Part shown: piece by piece, positions 36,201 to 50,530 of the stretch
Layout: each line of letters begins with the position of its first letter
Position numbering within the stretch: the stretch's first letter is position 1
Source: Hypomesus transpacificus
Taxonomy: Eukaryota; Chordata; Actinopteri; Osmeriformes; Osmeridae
Length of the DNA stretch: 64,000 nt
NCBI RefSeq assembly: GCF_021917145.1
Contig: NC_061067.1
Span: 5,269,374 to 5,333,373 of the forward strand
Reading direction: 5' to 3'
Notes under the pieces: model-generated
The model's input: only the letters and a program-made list of their open reading frames with translations
The model's database searches: none
What the model was told of the DNA's origin: nothing
Program-made: the position numbers and the translations under genes

Positions 36201-36231
36201 GAAAGGCCTTGCGAGATGCCATTTCAGTCAT
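27287..36231 (-). CDS. rp1: RP1, doublecortin-domain axonemal protein of photoreceptors
   Basis: Three coding exons on the minus strand, join(35590..36231, 34858..35014, 27287..34368), give 2626 aa. Junctions have GT-AG edges and phases that close. RP1 binds microtubules of the photoreceptor axoneme and orders outer-segment discs. Two doublecortin domains lie at about residues 35-112 (FYKSGDPQF, KTFDALLDSLSKKVPLPFGV, TTPRG, LEDGKAYICS) and 163-245 (VFRNGDP, FESLLDYVSELMQFPVVKL, then GKVVATGREAFKSANY). A conserved block near 342-385 (DDDIEKSFRVNQDGSMTVEM, KEEETVHWTT) follows. The long remainder is low-complexity, rich in Ser, Glu and Lys, with an acidic SSEEE-type zone near the centre. The last residues are LCGQHCP-like (CGQHCPVL). 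The final exon of 7.1 kb matches the RP1 gene plan. rp1 is preferred over rp1l1 by sequence and by its sox17 neighbour. The start is the first Met after the CTAG acceptor at about 36240, and MTEMAS has a second possible Met four residues in. Confidence 0.92.
31500..32160 (-). repeat. Internal tandem duplication within the rp1 last exon
   Basis: Two blocks about 430 bp (about 143 codons) apart encode near-identical strings. ASSPSYYMFSSPSSLASE pairs with ASSPSYILSSPPSSLVSE (plus-strand about 32100-32150 and 31690-31745). VKKTRLVSNLSLERK pairs with VKKTRLVSNLSLERT (about 31940-31985 and 31511-31555). A duplication within the exon is the simplest reading. Confidence 0.75.
34369..34857 (-). other. 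rp1 intron between second and third coding exons
   Basis: A 489 bp intron on the minus strand, with a GTAAGT donor at 34857 and an acceptor ..CTCTCCAAAG at 34369. It is AT-rich with nothing else recognised. Confidence 0.7.
35015..35589 (-). other. rp1 intron between first and second coding exons
   Basis: A 575 bp intron on the minus strand, with a GTGAGT donor (plus-strand ACTCAC at 35584-35589) and a CCTCACAG acceptor ending at 35015. No other feature was seen. Confidence 0.7.
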
Positions 36232-36239
36232 GATGATTT

Positions 36240-37138
36240 GCTAGGATGAGAGCAGTGGAGAAACAGTTGTGAGTAGCCTAATAAAATGTATGTATTAGCT
36301 TGCTTATCAGTCACAGGCAACTAATCAGCCAGTGTCTGCTCACTTTTGATGCTCAAGCTGCTTAAGCCCACAATATAGTATTCTCCCAACACCTATGCGT
36401 ATTTTTTTCACTTACAGTACAACCAAAAGCAATACACTGCAGTCAGAGCATCAAACAATTATAAACTATCTGGAGAAAACAAATTCTTGAATAAATATTG
36501 ATTTAGCAAATTGCGACTTTCTTTTCATTGTTTTTCATTTATATGTATTTACAAAACAGAATTGATCTCATCATTTTATCCTGCATTAAGTCAATAATAA
36601 TAATAAAAGTATTCTAAATATCTCATGTGACATCTCAAGGACACTTGTTGTTGACCTCAAGGTGCTGCTGTTGCTACCCTCAGGTTGAACAGATTGACTA
36701 CTGGGCACTTTGCCAAGCCATTGACACATTCAATTAGTTAATTACCTACTATGGTTGGGACTTGCATGCCACTAAGAGAAAGATTTAAAGGACCATTACA
36801 ACATACAATAATCAGAACTAGCTAAAAATTACCTGATTATGTCAGTTTAAACATGACACAGTTTATTTTATCTTGAAAACAATAATTTGCCAAGTATATA
36901 TTTGGCACAAATATCACCTCACTCACTGTTTTGTATTTGTTTCAAAATATCAATGACTTAAATACTTTAACAACGGTTTCAACAAATATTGTGTTCAAGA
37001 ACGTCTCGACTGTAGACAGAAAAAAAATGAACAACAGACTACCAACACCAAGAAATACATAACATCATTGCACAACTGATTCAGTTTAAGAAGAAAACAC
37101 ATGATTTAAGACATACAGAACATGATCAATCAAAATGA
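36240..37138 (-). other. rp1 5' flank or first intron
   Basis: AT-rich non-coding sequence with no recognised exon. If the candidate donor at 37145 is right, this is the first intron of rp1. Confidence 0.35.
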
Positions 37139-37311
37139 ACTCACCTATATATATAATTATATATAGAATCCCACCCGTTTTGAGTATCCATTAAATGTTG
37201 TTCGGGACTCTACTTCATGACTACTGTTAAAGCAACTGCGCTTGAGCCAAGGCTTATTTTGGGGAGGTACCATCATGGTTAATTTGCTTAATCTTTGTTT
37301 AGAGTTAATCT
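37139..37311 (-). promoter_or_regulatory. Candidate rp1 5' UTR exon and CRX/OTX-like sites
   Basis: The first coding exon of rp1 is preceded by an acceptor (CTAG at about 36240), so a non-coding first exon must lie further up. A strong minus-strand donor, AG|GTGAGT, occurs at plus-strand 37139-37146. Within about 170 bp upstream are two TTAATCT sequences (37288-37294, 37305-37311) resembling CRX/OTX sites used by photoreceptor genes. This is inference only, and other donors exist nearby. Confidence 0.25.
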
Positions 37312-40300
37312 TCTCTACGACAGTCTTGTGTGTGAGGAGTCCTTACTGGAAGAGCATGTATGGGACAAACACACAATATCACTGCTGGATAAAAGAATGG
37401 GTTTAATTCTCTGATTACTCTTATTGTTGATAATAGTGATCATTTGATTAAATCAACAATTAAATAAAGTAGAACAATTCTACCAGGAAGTAAATTATTA
37501 GCTTGGATATTGCATACTTTACTTATTTGCTTGAATATATTTGACAGTATATTGATTGCCATTAGATCAAGATTTTTGCTCATACGCTAATAAACTATTT
37601 GGAACATCACTACTGTACATGCCTGATTGAGATACTACTGAGTTACTACTGAAAGCAATGAGAAATCCTTTTCACTTTTTCATCACAACACACAACATTT
37701 ACAGAAGAAAGCTCATACAAGCCTGGTTTCCCCAATAAAAGAAAGCAGGACTCTCCAGTTTGACCAATAAACAGCAGATGGTACATGCAAGTTGTAATTT
37801 CAAGATGTAATCTCATTGGTTGCTTCATTAGATAATAAGGATTAAGGGGCTTTCCATTACGACGACCCTCTGTGAGCTAGGCTTCATTTTCAATGCGAGA
37901 GGTGTGGATGACACGCAATAACATCTTGGTTAAAAGTTGACTAACCTTCTCCCACATTTAATAGTTTGTGTTCCCCCTTAAATAACATGAATTTAGTGAA
38001 CTGTTAGTTATAGATTGATAATTGTAAAACGTGTATTTTGATATAACTAAATAACTAAATAAACAATGTATTATTGATACAAATGTAATACTGTATATTT
38101 ATTATTTCACATAGAAAGCCACATAGATATCTTAGAAGGTTGGATTACAACACAAAGGGTATTCTTGGCAAAACAGTTTTACTTCACTGAAGTTAGGCAA
38201 CACCTACTAAAACTGCACTGCCTCTATTTATAGAAAAAAAGAGATTACATAGGATGACTTCACCTCTCACTAAACCTGGAGGCAAAAGGTAGGGACCATC
38301 GAGGAATCACAAACAGATTCCTCATTGAACATGTCTTCAATTCAAATTTAAATGCAAAAAGCTAACACATGACAAAGAAATTGACATTTGTGTATGTGTC
38401 TACTGTGTACTTGTGTGGGTGCAAATGTGTGTGCGTGTGTGTTCCATGTTCCAGGAAAGAATTCCCGCTGAACTCAACCAGACCAACCTGGAAGAATTCA
38501 GGAATGCCACAGCATGGTCTCTACGCACCCACCGCACTCACCCGTTCCCAAAACAACAAGGAGCACAAAAATGTGAAAAATCCTTAAAAGGAAGTTGGAT
38601 GGAACAATGGAGGAAGCCCTCAGAGTAAACAGGTAGGCCTGGAGCCTGCATGCCCTTCATTCCAGCCCTCTGCTCCAGTGATAAGAGACTGGGGACACTT
38701 TAAATCAGGGGGTTTTACGTGGTTGGCGGGGCACAGACAGAACAGCAGAGATCCCAATGCACAACTGCCCCCACACCCTTCCATTTTGAACATGTCAAAA
38801 TACAAAGATTAGCAATAATCTTTCATTTACCAGTCAGTACTTTTATCCAAGTGTGTCACACACAGTTCTATGAAACCATATGCTGATATGATAATTACAG
38901 TTTTTCCTTGACACAATTACACTTAAAATCACAGGCTGCCGTAGCATAGATATCCGTCCCTCACATTCCGTGTGCACTGCCACCCATACCACTCTCTATT
39001 TTTAACCCTTAGAGTCTAAAACATATTGGCGCCAAGTTAGATTCAAACCTATGCTGTTAATGGGAAAAAATGTGTGATATGTTTTGGCTCTTGTTCTCGG
39101 TCTATATTTGGCCTGCGGTTCTCTAAGCAGCTGCTGGGGAAAATCTGCCTGCACTCGCATGAAACAAATCTCTGGTTTACTGCATCAGTTCAACAACATA
39201 CACATACTGCCTGCTCCAGTGTTTCATACTCATAATATTATGTTCAGGTCAACCACTAGTCAGCAATATGTTACACAAAAAACGGATGTACTTTGCCTTA
39301 TAATTTAAAAGGTATATTCAAGACCTCAGACCCGACTTTCAAAACAATATTTGTGTACTGTAGGAAGAATTCAAAGGCCTGGCTGGGATTCCAATTGCAG
39401 CTGCCAGGCAACCAATTAAATGTAATACAATTGAAACCTCACCAACAACAGTTATGAGACATCCATTCAAATTCAAGTCAAACAGCGGATCATGTTATCG
39501 TCTTATCTGAGCCATTCCCTGTAATCATCTCTCTGAGGTCTGTAACATACAGCACAACAACAGCAAGGCTTATTATGTTTTTGTTTCATACATATCATAT
39601 GAGGTAGTTGAACAAATTCCTTTCCAGTCCTCTGTGGCCATTTGAATGTGTTGTAAAACATGGAAAAGTATGGCCAACTAAATGGGTTAACTTCAGAAAA
39701 ATGCTTGCTATTCAAAATTCCATTCCAACCACGTCATCTTTCTGGGTTACACCTTTTTATTTTCCAGTGGAATTCCCAACTTTTGAATGAACAGTGTCTG
39801 CCAAACAGGGCTCATAAGTTCACTCCCCCCCTCTCCACACATAGACACAAACCACACCTATACACACACATTTCAGACTACAGAGGTCCCACACCCCTTC
39901 CATTTTCAGCATTCTGTATCAGCTCTGCCAAGCGTTTAATCTAGCCTGGTGACATCCCTGTGTTTCCTGCATGGGGCAAAGAGAGATAAGCATTCTCCTC
40001 TGTGTGGTAAATCACTCCACACACACACTCTCATTCACTCATAAAGGCATTATTCAATTAGTCTGCTCTTACAGTACAGTTACCAAACTTCCAGCCTCTA
40101 ACAATAAAATACCTCAAAGGTCTTGCCTGTAATTAACTAATGACTTACCCTCAACAACTTTGTTTGTTGTTTTGATCCAGGCTACGTGATAGGTCTTGCA
40201 TTGAGTACTACGTGATCCCTGACATGGGCCCTTCTTAAGACTAAATAAAACTAAGGCACCAATGAGTAACAGTGAGATCATAAAAGCTTGTGCGGCATGT

Positions 40301-40495
40301 ATGCAATGAAAACTATGCATCATAAAATGCATTATATAGTAAGTTGTGACCACTTACTTTTTAAATCATCAAAGTACTCTCAATTAACTAGCAATTATAC
40401 TTTCTATTGACAGACCATTGAATTTATCTAACCATGTGCTTTTTTTGGATTCTTTAAAGTAATGTATCACTTTATCACCATTTAACCTTAAGAAC
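37312..40495. other. rp1-sox17 spacer, left part
   Basis: Non-coding and mostly AT-rich. It has a short GT-rich stretch near 38395-38450, and a GGATTA motif near 37848 that could be another CRX-type site for rp1. Open frames here are short and resemble no family. Confidence 0.4.
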
Positions 40496-40915
40496 TAAAA
40501 TATATGTGACTGGTGGTTTCCAGTCGGAATCCCCCAGACCCCCCAGCCTAGCGTCACGGTGCTGTCAGCTTTGGGGAGCGTGGGGCTAGCGGAGGACAGA
40601 TGGGTGGAGGGCGGGCGGAGGACAGATGGGTGGAGGGCGGGGAGTAGGCCAGTCTGCTGCCGGGGCCGGACTGGCTGCGCTCGCCCCAGATAGCGTCCCG
40701 GGGTGAGGAATGATTTATCCGTCTGTGCCGGGGACCAGGCCTGCATCAGACAGCCTTCCTCTGATTAGGGGGCTAACAGCCCAAGCCAGGGAGCTGCCAG
40801 CTACGGAGCGCGCGGGTGGAGCGGGCGAGAATGGTAGCCTTCCTCCGTGAAACACCGCTACATCCTGACCAAGGCACAAATGGAGTTTCCATAAGCTGTG
40901 GAATTAATAAATGCT
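40496..40915. promoter_or_regulatory. GC-rich block, candidate conserved element
   Basis: A GC-rich island of about 400 bp in an AT-rich desert, about 7.6 kb downstream of sox17 and upstream of rp1. It contains a 26-bp tandem duplication (unit starting CGGAGGACAGATGGGTGGAG at 40590 and 40616) and a complex stretch with CTGATTAGGGGGCTAA near 40753. No exon was recognised. It could be a CpG island or enhancer. Confidence 0.35.
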
Positions 40916-40920
40916 CAGGG

Positions 40921-40953
40921 GCACACACACACATACACACACACACACACACA
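40921..40953 (+). repeat. (CA)n microsatellite
   Basis: A CA dinucleotide run with one AT interruption, at the edge of the GC-rich block. Confidence 0.9.
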
Positions 40954-43581
40954 GAGGCAGGAGTCAAACCTATTGAGCTGGCCTTGACATTTTCTTAACC
41001 CAACAACAAAAGGATGTGGTGGATCTCAGTCACCCTCTGTTAAACTTGCGTCCCTGTGGACTATTAAAGATCTCTGTCTTCCTAATGCTCTGAGTTCAAC
41101 TGCAGGTTATGGCCTCCCATTTTACAGGCATGGGGGTCTACTCTATGGTCATTACATAGGCAAGTTGAAGACAGAATCCAATTTACTATTTTATTTTAAT
41201 TTATTTTTTTATTATTGGTTCAATGTTCTGTGAAGTGTCTAATGAGCTATTGACTAATGCAGAAGAATAAAAAATGACCAAAACCAAATTACTATGGAAG
41301 AAAACATACATTCAAATCCCAAAAATAGAATTGTGAGACAGAAAAATACAGCTAATTCACATCACAAACTAGACTTAGTGTATGTTGTCTGAAATCTTTT
41401 CCCAGTCATTCAAGGAAATGACTGCTAATCAGGGTAGATTAAATGCTGAACAATACACTGTAAACTGACCACACAGTTACTCTCTCCCCTCCCTCTCCAT
41501 AAATCTACAATTCTCTTGTCCACAGTATCCCAGGAAATGGAGGACAAAACCTGGAAATATACCATACGAACTGAGACAAGGCTAGACTAGACTAGAACAT
41601 TTACCACCAGTTTCCGTGGGCGATAAGCTGCTCTCTTTAGATGATAGGACAATAAACTATGAGTGATCTGTGTGTACAGATCTACATAAGTGATGTCATG
41701 TACAGCATTTTAAATTGAATGATCATAAAGCAACTGTATCCTTAAGTATCTTAACAGCCACTGTTGTTTTTACATTCTATACAACTCTAATACAAATAAA
41801 AAACGGTTTTATCAACTCTTTATGCCATATTAAATTAAAGTCAGTGAGATGCAGATGATCAGATGCATGACTACACACTTCGCTTTCCTTCCATTTTTCT
41901 CTAATCATATTTTTCCTCTACTCCAAGTTTATGACTCAATTATAAAATAGCCTACTACAGGTATCACAAATCCACATTTGTTCAACTTATGTTATGAAAT
42001 AAGACAGGTAGCAATATATCAACAAGAACAGTGCGTGTAGTGTGTCATGTGACACAAACCTTGTGGCGTGCCACACCTTCACCTCTGAGTGGGATTACTG
42101 AGCACAGTAACCCCTCCTTTGGCACTCTCATTTTGGATCTCACGGTGGTTTGAACTCTATCTCACCTGCTTCTCTCCCAAGAACTGCCTGGCTACAAATC
42201 CCCACCTCACCTGCCCTTGTCTCTAACACTGACATCGACTCATGTGACAGTTACACGCACTTATCCGTATACCACCTTGACACCTACCAATTCACGTTGC
42301 GTCACTGACACAATTGTTATAGCCTACTCTAGTCTATTTCGTCCGCTAGGTTTATCCTATTATTGATATTTTACTTTCTGACAACGAATGTAGAAATATC
42401 TAAACGTTTTCAGAATCCGATATGTGACGTATAATGTGTAGGGTACATAATCCAGTTAGTCTACATCGTCCAATATCTAAGTGATTTAATGAGTCTCGAT
42501 ATTAATAAAAAAAATGATGCAAGAGAACATCGTTTCAGGGTAACGTCATCCAATTTACCAGTTAGTCCATGAGCCAGTGGAAAACTGACACGAGGTCTTT
42601 CTGGCATTTTACCATTTGTAATTGCAGGGTGAACTTTCTGCAATGGGCAAGTAGCCTATTCCAAGCCTGTAGGTCTACGTGTTTAAATTGACCGCTAAAT
42701 CAGCTGAGCAGGCTACAACTATAGAACGACCTGAACCAATCTGACTGCCGCTTTTACCTGTGGAAAGGTACATTTTAAGGTTAATGTTGAACATTCCGCT
42801 CCAACAAACTCCGTAAGACCGACCTCTAGTGGAAAACAATGACAGCTCTAGGGTCCCTTAGTATATCGTTAGATGAGAATATTTTGGTAGGCATCAACTT
42901 CTTTTCTAAATACAATATTTTAAATATATTTGATATTTAGACTCGACGTTAATAATATGTAGCCTACAGTTTGTAGACAAATTGCAAATGAATGACCTAA
43001 AGTATAGTAATCTCAATGGCATTCGCCGTTGCGTCTGCATTTGTATTGACCTTACAATGAGCCGGGTCTTCTGGAAAGGAGACATTGCTTCTATCATGGA
43101 GGAAACCGCCGTCTGTTCTTGGGGAACTGGAAGTTAACTGTTTGCTATTTTAATGACACAGTGTACTTGTTTGAAGTAGTTGCAGCTCAAAAATAAATAG
43201 GGACATTCCCTGTAGTGTGTGAAAGACACTGATCAAACCAGTGGCTGCACCTGGAATATGGTTGACTTGGAATAAAACAAATTATACTAGAAAGAGCAGT
43301 AGGCCTACTCTATGTTTAAGCCATATACTGTGCATACGGTTTATGCTTATATAATGGGAGCTCATTAAACCTTCATATTACAGCAATCCCATAAACATCA
43401 AAATATGGTCTGGGGTGGTTCAGAATGTATTTTTTTGTGTGATGGCACCAAATATAAGACCCTCTATTGTGATGGTGTGGGTAAATCCGGTCACAAACTT
43501 TCTCATCATTTCACACAAGTTAGGGGGATCCCTAAATCCTATGACAGTGTTTTTAAAGTTGCACCTGAACTGACATAAATA

Positions 43582-43625
43582 TACACACACACACACACAC
43601 ACGCACACAAACACACAAACACACA
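43582..43625 (+). repeat. (CA)n microsatellite
   Basis: A CA run, later becoming CACAAA units, in the rp1-sox17 spacer. Confidence 0.9.
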
Positions 43626-45859
43626 AACAAAGAGTCCTGCCCTAGGTCATGACATTTTCCTCTGCCACTTTATTTAGACTATATTTTCATTTATTCTTGT
43701 TTTTTAGGAAATCCTACCGGTGGTCCCAAAATGGTAAGAGTGTGAATTTTATAGAACCTGGTATCCTGTCGGGTAAAGGATGTTCTCATCCCATCTTTCA
43801 TGGATGGAGCAAACAGAAGTCACTGGAACCAGGAAGTGTGGACAGGTGCTCTTGGAAAGATCCACAGGAATAAAGCACAATGGCCCCCTGCATTTATCAT
43901 TTCAGCAGAGCCACAGAACGCCCTCTCATTATGCCTTTGAAAAAGCAACTATATTATTTAAAGCATTTTCATTAAGCTTCATTTAGTTCATTCTAATAAT
44001 TCTAATTATATTTTATAATCTGAATGAAAATCATTCACACTTGTTAACAACATGTTTCTTTGGTTCATGTATTCTATTGGTCAAACGTAGCTATTTTTAA
44101 TTGTATAATATTATAAATATATTATTTTAATATATTTTAAATCATTACATATTATCACAGCTTTTTTATCTATGGTAAAAACAGGGAGATTACGGGTGAG
44201 AGTTAGTCACAGTATGTCAATGTACAGTGACAGACCTGTGCTTTGCAACATTTCTCATTATTTCCTGAGAAGTGCTTAGGCCTTGACCCACGGGGAATTC
44301 CTGTTAAGAAAAGATACCAGTAGCAAACACTGTGACATGTCTGCGTGTGAAGAGTGGACTCACCCACAGACCTCATCCCTGCCTCCCTCTTTTCTCTCGG
44401 GCTTCCATAGGAAAACACAGTGGAAAGGAAACTGAATGCTGATGCAGTCATCTTCTAATCACTGCTTGACTGGACACCAGCTAAAAATGCTCCGGGAAGC
44501 TGAAGGGGATTGGGAGAAGCGACCAGAGAGCTGATCAGAATGGCCTCTGGAACTGATTTACTTCTCTGACTCAATTCCTCTGACTCAAGCCTTCTGTTGT
44601 AATTAATGCACTGGTCTGGACCCAGAGGACTTTTAGTCCTAGTTTGAGAACTCTTTGAAATACTTAGTCTTCTAAGTATAATTATTCCGCGGATACTGTA
44701 GGATGTCCTGCATTGTCTGAAATTGTGCAGTGTTTTTGTACACCTAGTGAATTCGGGACATTGAGGCTTAGATAAATATAATCTTTTCAAAACATGTCAT
44801 GTTTGAGGGTGTCAATAGTGTTCTGAAAAGGGTTAAACATACAAACAAATATAAAAAATATTGTCATTACAGTATATGACTGGAAAGTTCAGTCTGTGTT
44901 TTTATATAGTTTTCAAAGAATCATGGCAAAAAATGATTAAAATGTTGAGTCACTGCATTAAGCAGAGATTGACTCTATGTGTGGACTATATATAGTGGCA
45001 GTACAACTGGGCCACAGACTAACCAGCGGGCCCTATGAAAGCGATCAGACCAGAGAAGGAGTCCATGTGCCTGGGATTACAAACAACCCTCCACCCAGAA
45101 CCCTGGTTTAGACACGGGGACACACCCTCCACTGCAGCTGTCTCACATACTGTATATGCAATCTACTATCAATGACTTAATCAGCTGGGGCTCCTGCAGG
45201 GTCACATACTCTACACACACTCTTCCTCTCTCCTCCTCTCTCTCTTTCGCTCTACAGTACATATCTCGCTCTCTTTGTCTTTTGGTTATGGGTTTTGATT
45301 GATTGGCTTGCGCAAAGATAAGGTTTAAAGTGTCAGAGAGCAATTTAAGTCTCACTTTAGGTACGCTACCAAGAGTAATTTGGAAGGACAATTTTTATGT
45401 TATCTTAAACAGTGTGGCCTATTTGATAAAACCCCACAGCTAATCTAATATTTGGACTTTGATTGTAGCTCCGAGATTATGTCAGATGCTGATTTGTTGT
45501 CATAGTAAACCATGACAAAAACTATAGTTGAAGCCTGAGGTGAGTGAACTTCTTATAAAGACAGTGTCATACAATCACATGAGTTGCATCTTTGTATTGC
45601 AATACAAAAAACCCACCTGTACTATCAATAAAGTTAGATTTTTTTTGGACTGATAAGGTTTTGGTTTTATCTTTGCTACAATCCAATATTGTTTGCAAAG
45701 GTTTAAAGGCCATGTGTTTATTAGGAAAGCTTGACAAATATTAGTGGATGATATTAGCGTTGCTTACTGCAGTATTTGTTATTGTGTCTGTGGTTAAACG
45801 ATGCTGCATTTACCCGTGTGTTTGTAAAAGGCTGCTACCTCAGGTGAGATTAGTTCTAT

Positions 45860-46510
45860 GCTGTGATTAAGTGCTCCTGTGTTAATGTAGCGAGCCGCCA
45901 AGCTGTAATCTCCCTGACTGTTCCCCTCCCATGCTCCCTCCCTCCCCTGCTCCCTCCCTCTAACCCTTCCCTGTCAGCTAGGCCCCGGGCCGGACAGCTA
46001 CAGGAACACTGCTGAAAACCCCTGTTTCCTGGGCTGCGGACTATGTCTGTCATTGCCTCTCTCTGTCTCTACCTCTCTGTAACTATCTCTCTCTCTTTGT
46101 CCTTCTTTCTTGCCTTTTTTTCTCCATCTCAAGCTTCTTCTCAAAGTGTTTGTGCTGACATTCAAAATTCCCAAAGTACACAAAGACTAGGCATTTGATG
46201 ACCAATCTCATTCTCTTTCTCTGGCATGAATATCAAATGAGTATATTTACTCAACGGTTTGCTAACATCAATTAGTCAGGGAGAGATAACTTTAGCTCGG
46301 GGAGGTCTGCCTGTGGTTGTTTCGCCCTTCCAGGTGATCCACACCAAATCCTGCATGTTGCTGCAGGGATGGTGGCCTGAGCCTGTCGTTATGTACCCAT
46401 TAGCTAACACAACAGCAACTAAGACCTTTCGTCCAGCTGTATGCTCAGTTTAAACAGATTCACACCAATTAGCCTGGATTCCCCTGCCTGGCCCAGCCCT
46501 AGGGGAAGTG
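45860..46510. promoter_or_regulatory. Candidate conserved blocks 3' of sox17
   Basis: Two non-repetitive, balanced-composition stretches (about 45880-46015 and 46270-46505) flank a CT-rich run. They lie about 2-2.6 kb downstream of the sox17 transcript end. The second contains TGTGGTTGTTTCGCC, CAGTTTAAACAGATT and CCAATTAGCCTGGATT, which include forkhead- and homeodomain-like cores. They are called by texture only. Confidence 0.25.
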
Positions 46511-48074
46511 TGTCACCTGCCAGCGGAGTTGGGGGTAGGGGGTGAGGGTGGGGAGGAGGAGTGGGGGAATGACAAGACTGAGTTAAACATTTCACCTGTA
46601 GCCTGTTTGTTTTGAGGTGGAGGACATGTTTTGTATAGGGGTTGGTTCATCCCACTAGCGCATTGCAACTAAGCTGTGTTTAAAGAAGTCGTAAAGACAG
46701 TTGACTGAAAACAGAATACACAGTCACTCACAGAGGGATTCCCATGCTAGGATAATGAAGCTAAAGAATACAGGATCAAACACTTTGTCTAGAACATGAA
46801 AACATGAAAAAAAACAGTAGGATGACATCAGCGTTAGGACCGTGGGAAGGGCTTGCCATATTTACCTTGAGATGCAACCTCTGCTTGTGTGACACAAGAG
46901 AGATTTCAAAACATTGGATATGAACAAAGTGGGTGAATATACGCCTTGGTAACACGTTTCCTCTGAAGTGCTAAAAATGGATTCTCGGGTCAGGGTGATT
47001 GACCCTGTGGAGAAGAAGCTTTTCCTTTGAAAGGAAAATTGGTATTTATAAAACAGAACCTCTTCTAAGTCAGCTATGAATAAACCTGTGGGGGGTCTTG
47101 GTATTCTTGATAACATTGTTTCTTTATCCTATATTACTATCTGAGCCACGAGTCTCGAACTTTCACATTAATATTGGCCTATAGGGAACACAATGGCAAT
47201 GATTTAACCAACAAGTTCATTTTGCATAGGCAGTCCATTAGAAGCACACTTGGTCATTTGTTGTTTTTGGACTGCTATTTATCAAAAATGCCTGTGGAAG
47301 AATGTATACACCCTATTTGTAAAAACGGGAGTGCCATCAATATATGTATTGATACAACAGCTCAATTGTTTAGTATAGGTGTAGCAAACACAAAAATATT
47401 TAATGGCAAATACCATTCATCACAAGAGACTAAATCATTTACAGGCAGGATGTCCGGAGTATAAACCGCACTCCCATGCTGGGGAAACAAGGCGCCATGT
47501 GTAAGTCAGCCCCTGAGATCACCTCTGCTCTCGCTGGGACAGGAAACTGACCAACTGACTGCTCACCACTGGGGGGAAAGCCAGCTTCCAGGTGAGGTGT
47601 GTTTTACCATGAGGTCATCAGGTTGGACCTGGTTGAAAAGATATCAATGTAGTTACAACTGATCAGCATATTTGAGGAATTTGCTGACTCCACCGAGTCA
47701 TTTTTATTTATAAAAAAAACTAACAAACATGTTGTATCATGTTACACAATGTATATATACTATTTTGTTTTAGGGGAATTACGGAATGCACTTTTTCTTG
47801 TTTTTAATTTTAAGAATTTAAGATTCAATCTTATTGAATTGTATTCAATAAGATTGGATGTCAATTAAGTGAAATAAAAATGTTTTTACAACAAATATAG
47901 AGAATAATGAGAATGATTAACCTTTAAATCAAAATTATATGGCTTTTTGTTTTATTTTAATTAAACAGCTCTGGCCTGTAATATAATTAGATCTTATTTG
48001 GAACATTTGATACAAATATTATTTTAACAAGCTCATATCAAACCAAGACAAGATTCAAAATTTTGGTTCAAAAC

Positions 48075-48467
48075 TTTATTTTTCAAAAGTGCAAAAGTAT
48101 AAAACACATATATAAATTCACTTTGAAATAGTAGCTGTACATTTATTAAAACAAAATGCATTTATATTTCAGCTCAGGAGTATCCCACAAAAAAAGATTA
48201 TGAAAGTCAATGTGTGAACAATGATATCACATTACAATTATTCCTCTTGCTCCGTTGAAATACTAAAACCTTTTTTCAAATCAAGACCAAAATAGCCATG
48301 TGTATTGCCCAACTGTTTTAAGAGTACACATATTTGTGTTGTGTTGGTAGGACACTGGTGAGGTCATTAAACACAGAGAGAGGTGTCAGAATGAGAAACG
48401 CACAACTGAGTTCAACATATGAGCGTTGTTGTATTAGTTGACAGACAGACAGGTGGGGGGAGGAAGG
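48075..48467 (-). other. sox17 3' UTR
   Basis: Minus-strand sequence after the sox17 stop (48468-48470). AATAAA on the minus strand occurs at plus-strand 48142-48147 and 48075-48080, giving a 3' UTR of about 330-400 nt. It is AT-rich. Confidence 0.6.
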
Positions 48468-50301
<1,834 letters not shown>

Positions 50302-50464
50302 TTACAGGCTGTGGAAATACTTGAAATCTATCAAATATAATTCACAATACTCAACTCTTCCAGAGTAAATTGGAAAAAAAACGATATGGTCTCATTGCAG
50401 TGAGACAGAACTAGGGGACTATACTGCCTTTCCTAACCAAAGATTCAGAGGCTTTAAGCGCAGA

Positions 50465-50530
50465 GACAACCAATCGCAATGGGGTGGGAGTGCCCACTAC
50501 GCCAAAGGTGTAAAAAGTTTATAGTAACCC
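50465..50530 (-). promoter_or_regulatory. Candidate sox17 core promoter
   Basis: On the minus strand a TATAAA (plus-strand TTTATA at 50518-50523) lies about 300 bp upstream of the sox17 start codon. This would give a transcription start near 50490 and a 5' leader of about 270 nt. An inverted CCAAT (plus-strand ACCAATCG at 50469) is close by. No CpG island is evident. Confidence 0.4.

Larger units (their letters stand above)
40960..48060. other. rp1-sox17 spacer, right part
   Basis: About 7 kb of non-coding sequence, with (CA)n at 43582-43625 and polypyrimidine CT tracts around 45220-45260 and 46040-46100. Open frames of 60-110 residues appear on both strands, but none has a recognisable motif. 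The downstream third is AT-rich except for the blocks listed separately. Confidence 0.45.

Noticed and set aside
27287..36231. rp1l1 as the identity of the doublecortin gene
   Set aside because: The DCX sequence, the CGQHCP terminus and the sox17 neighbour fit RP1 better. rp1l1 remains a lower-probability alternative.
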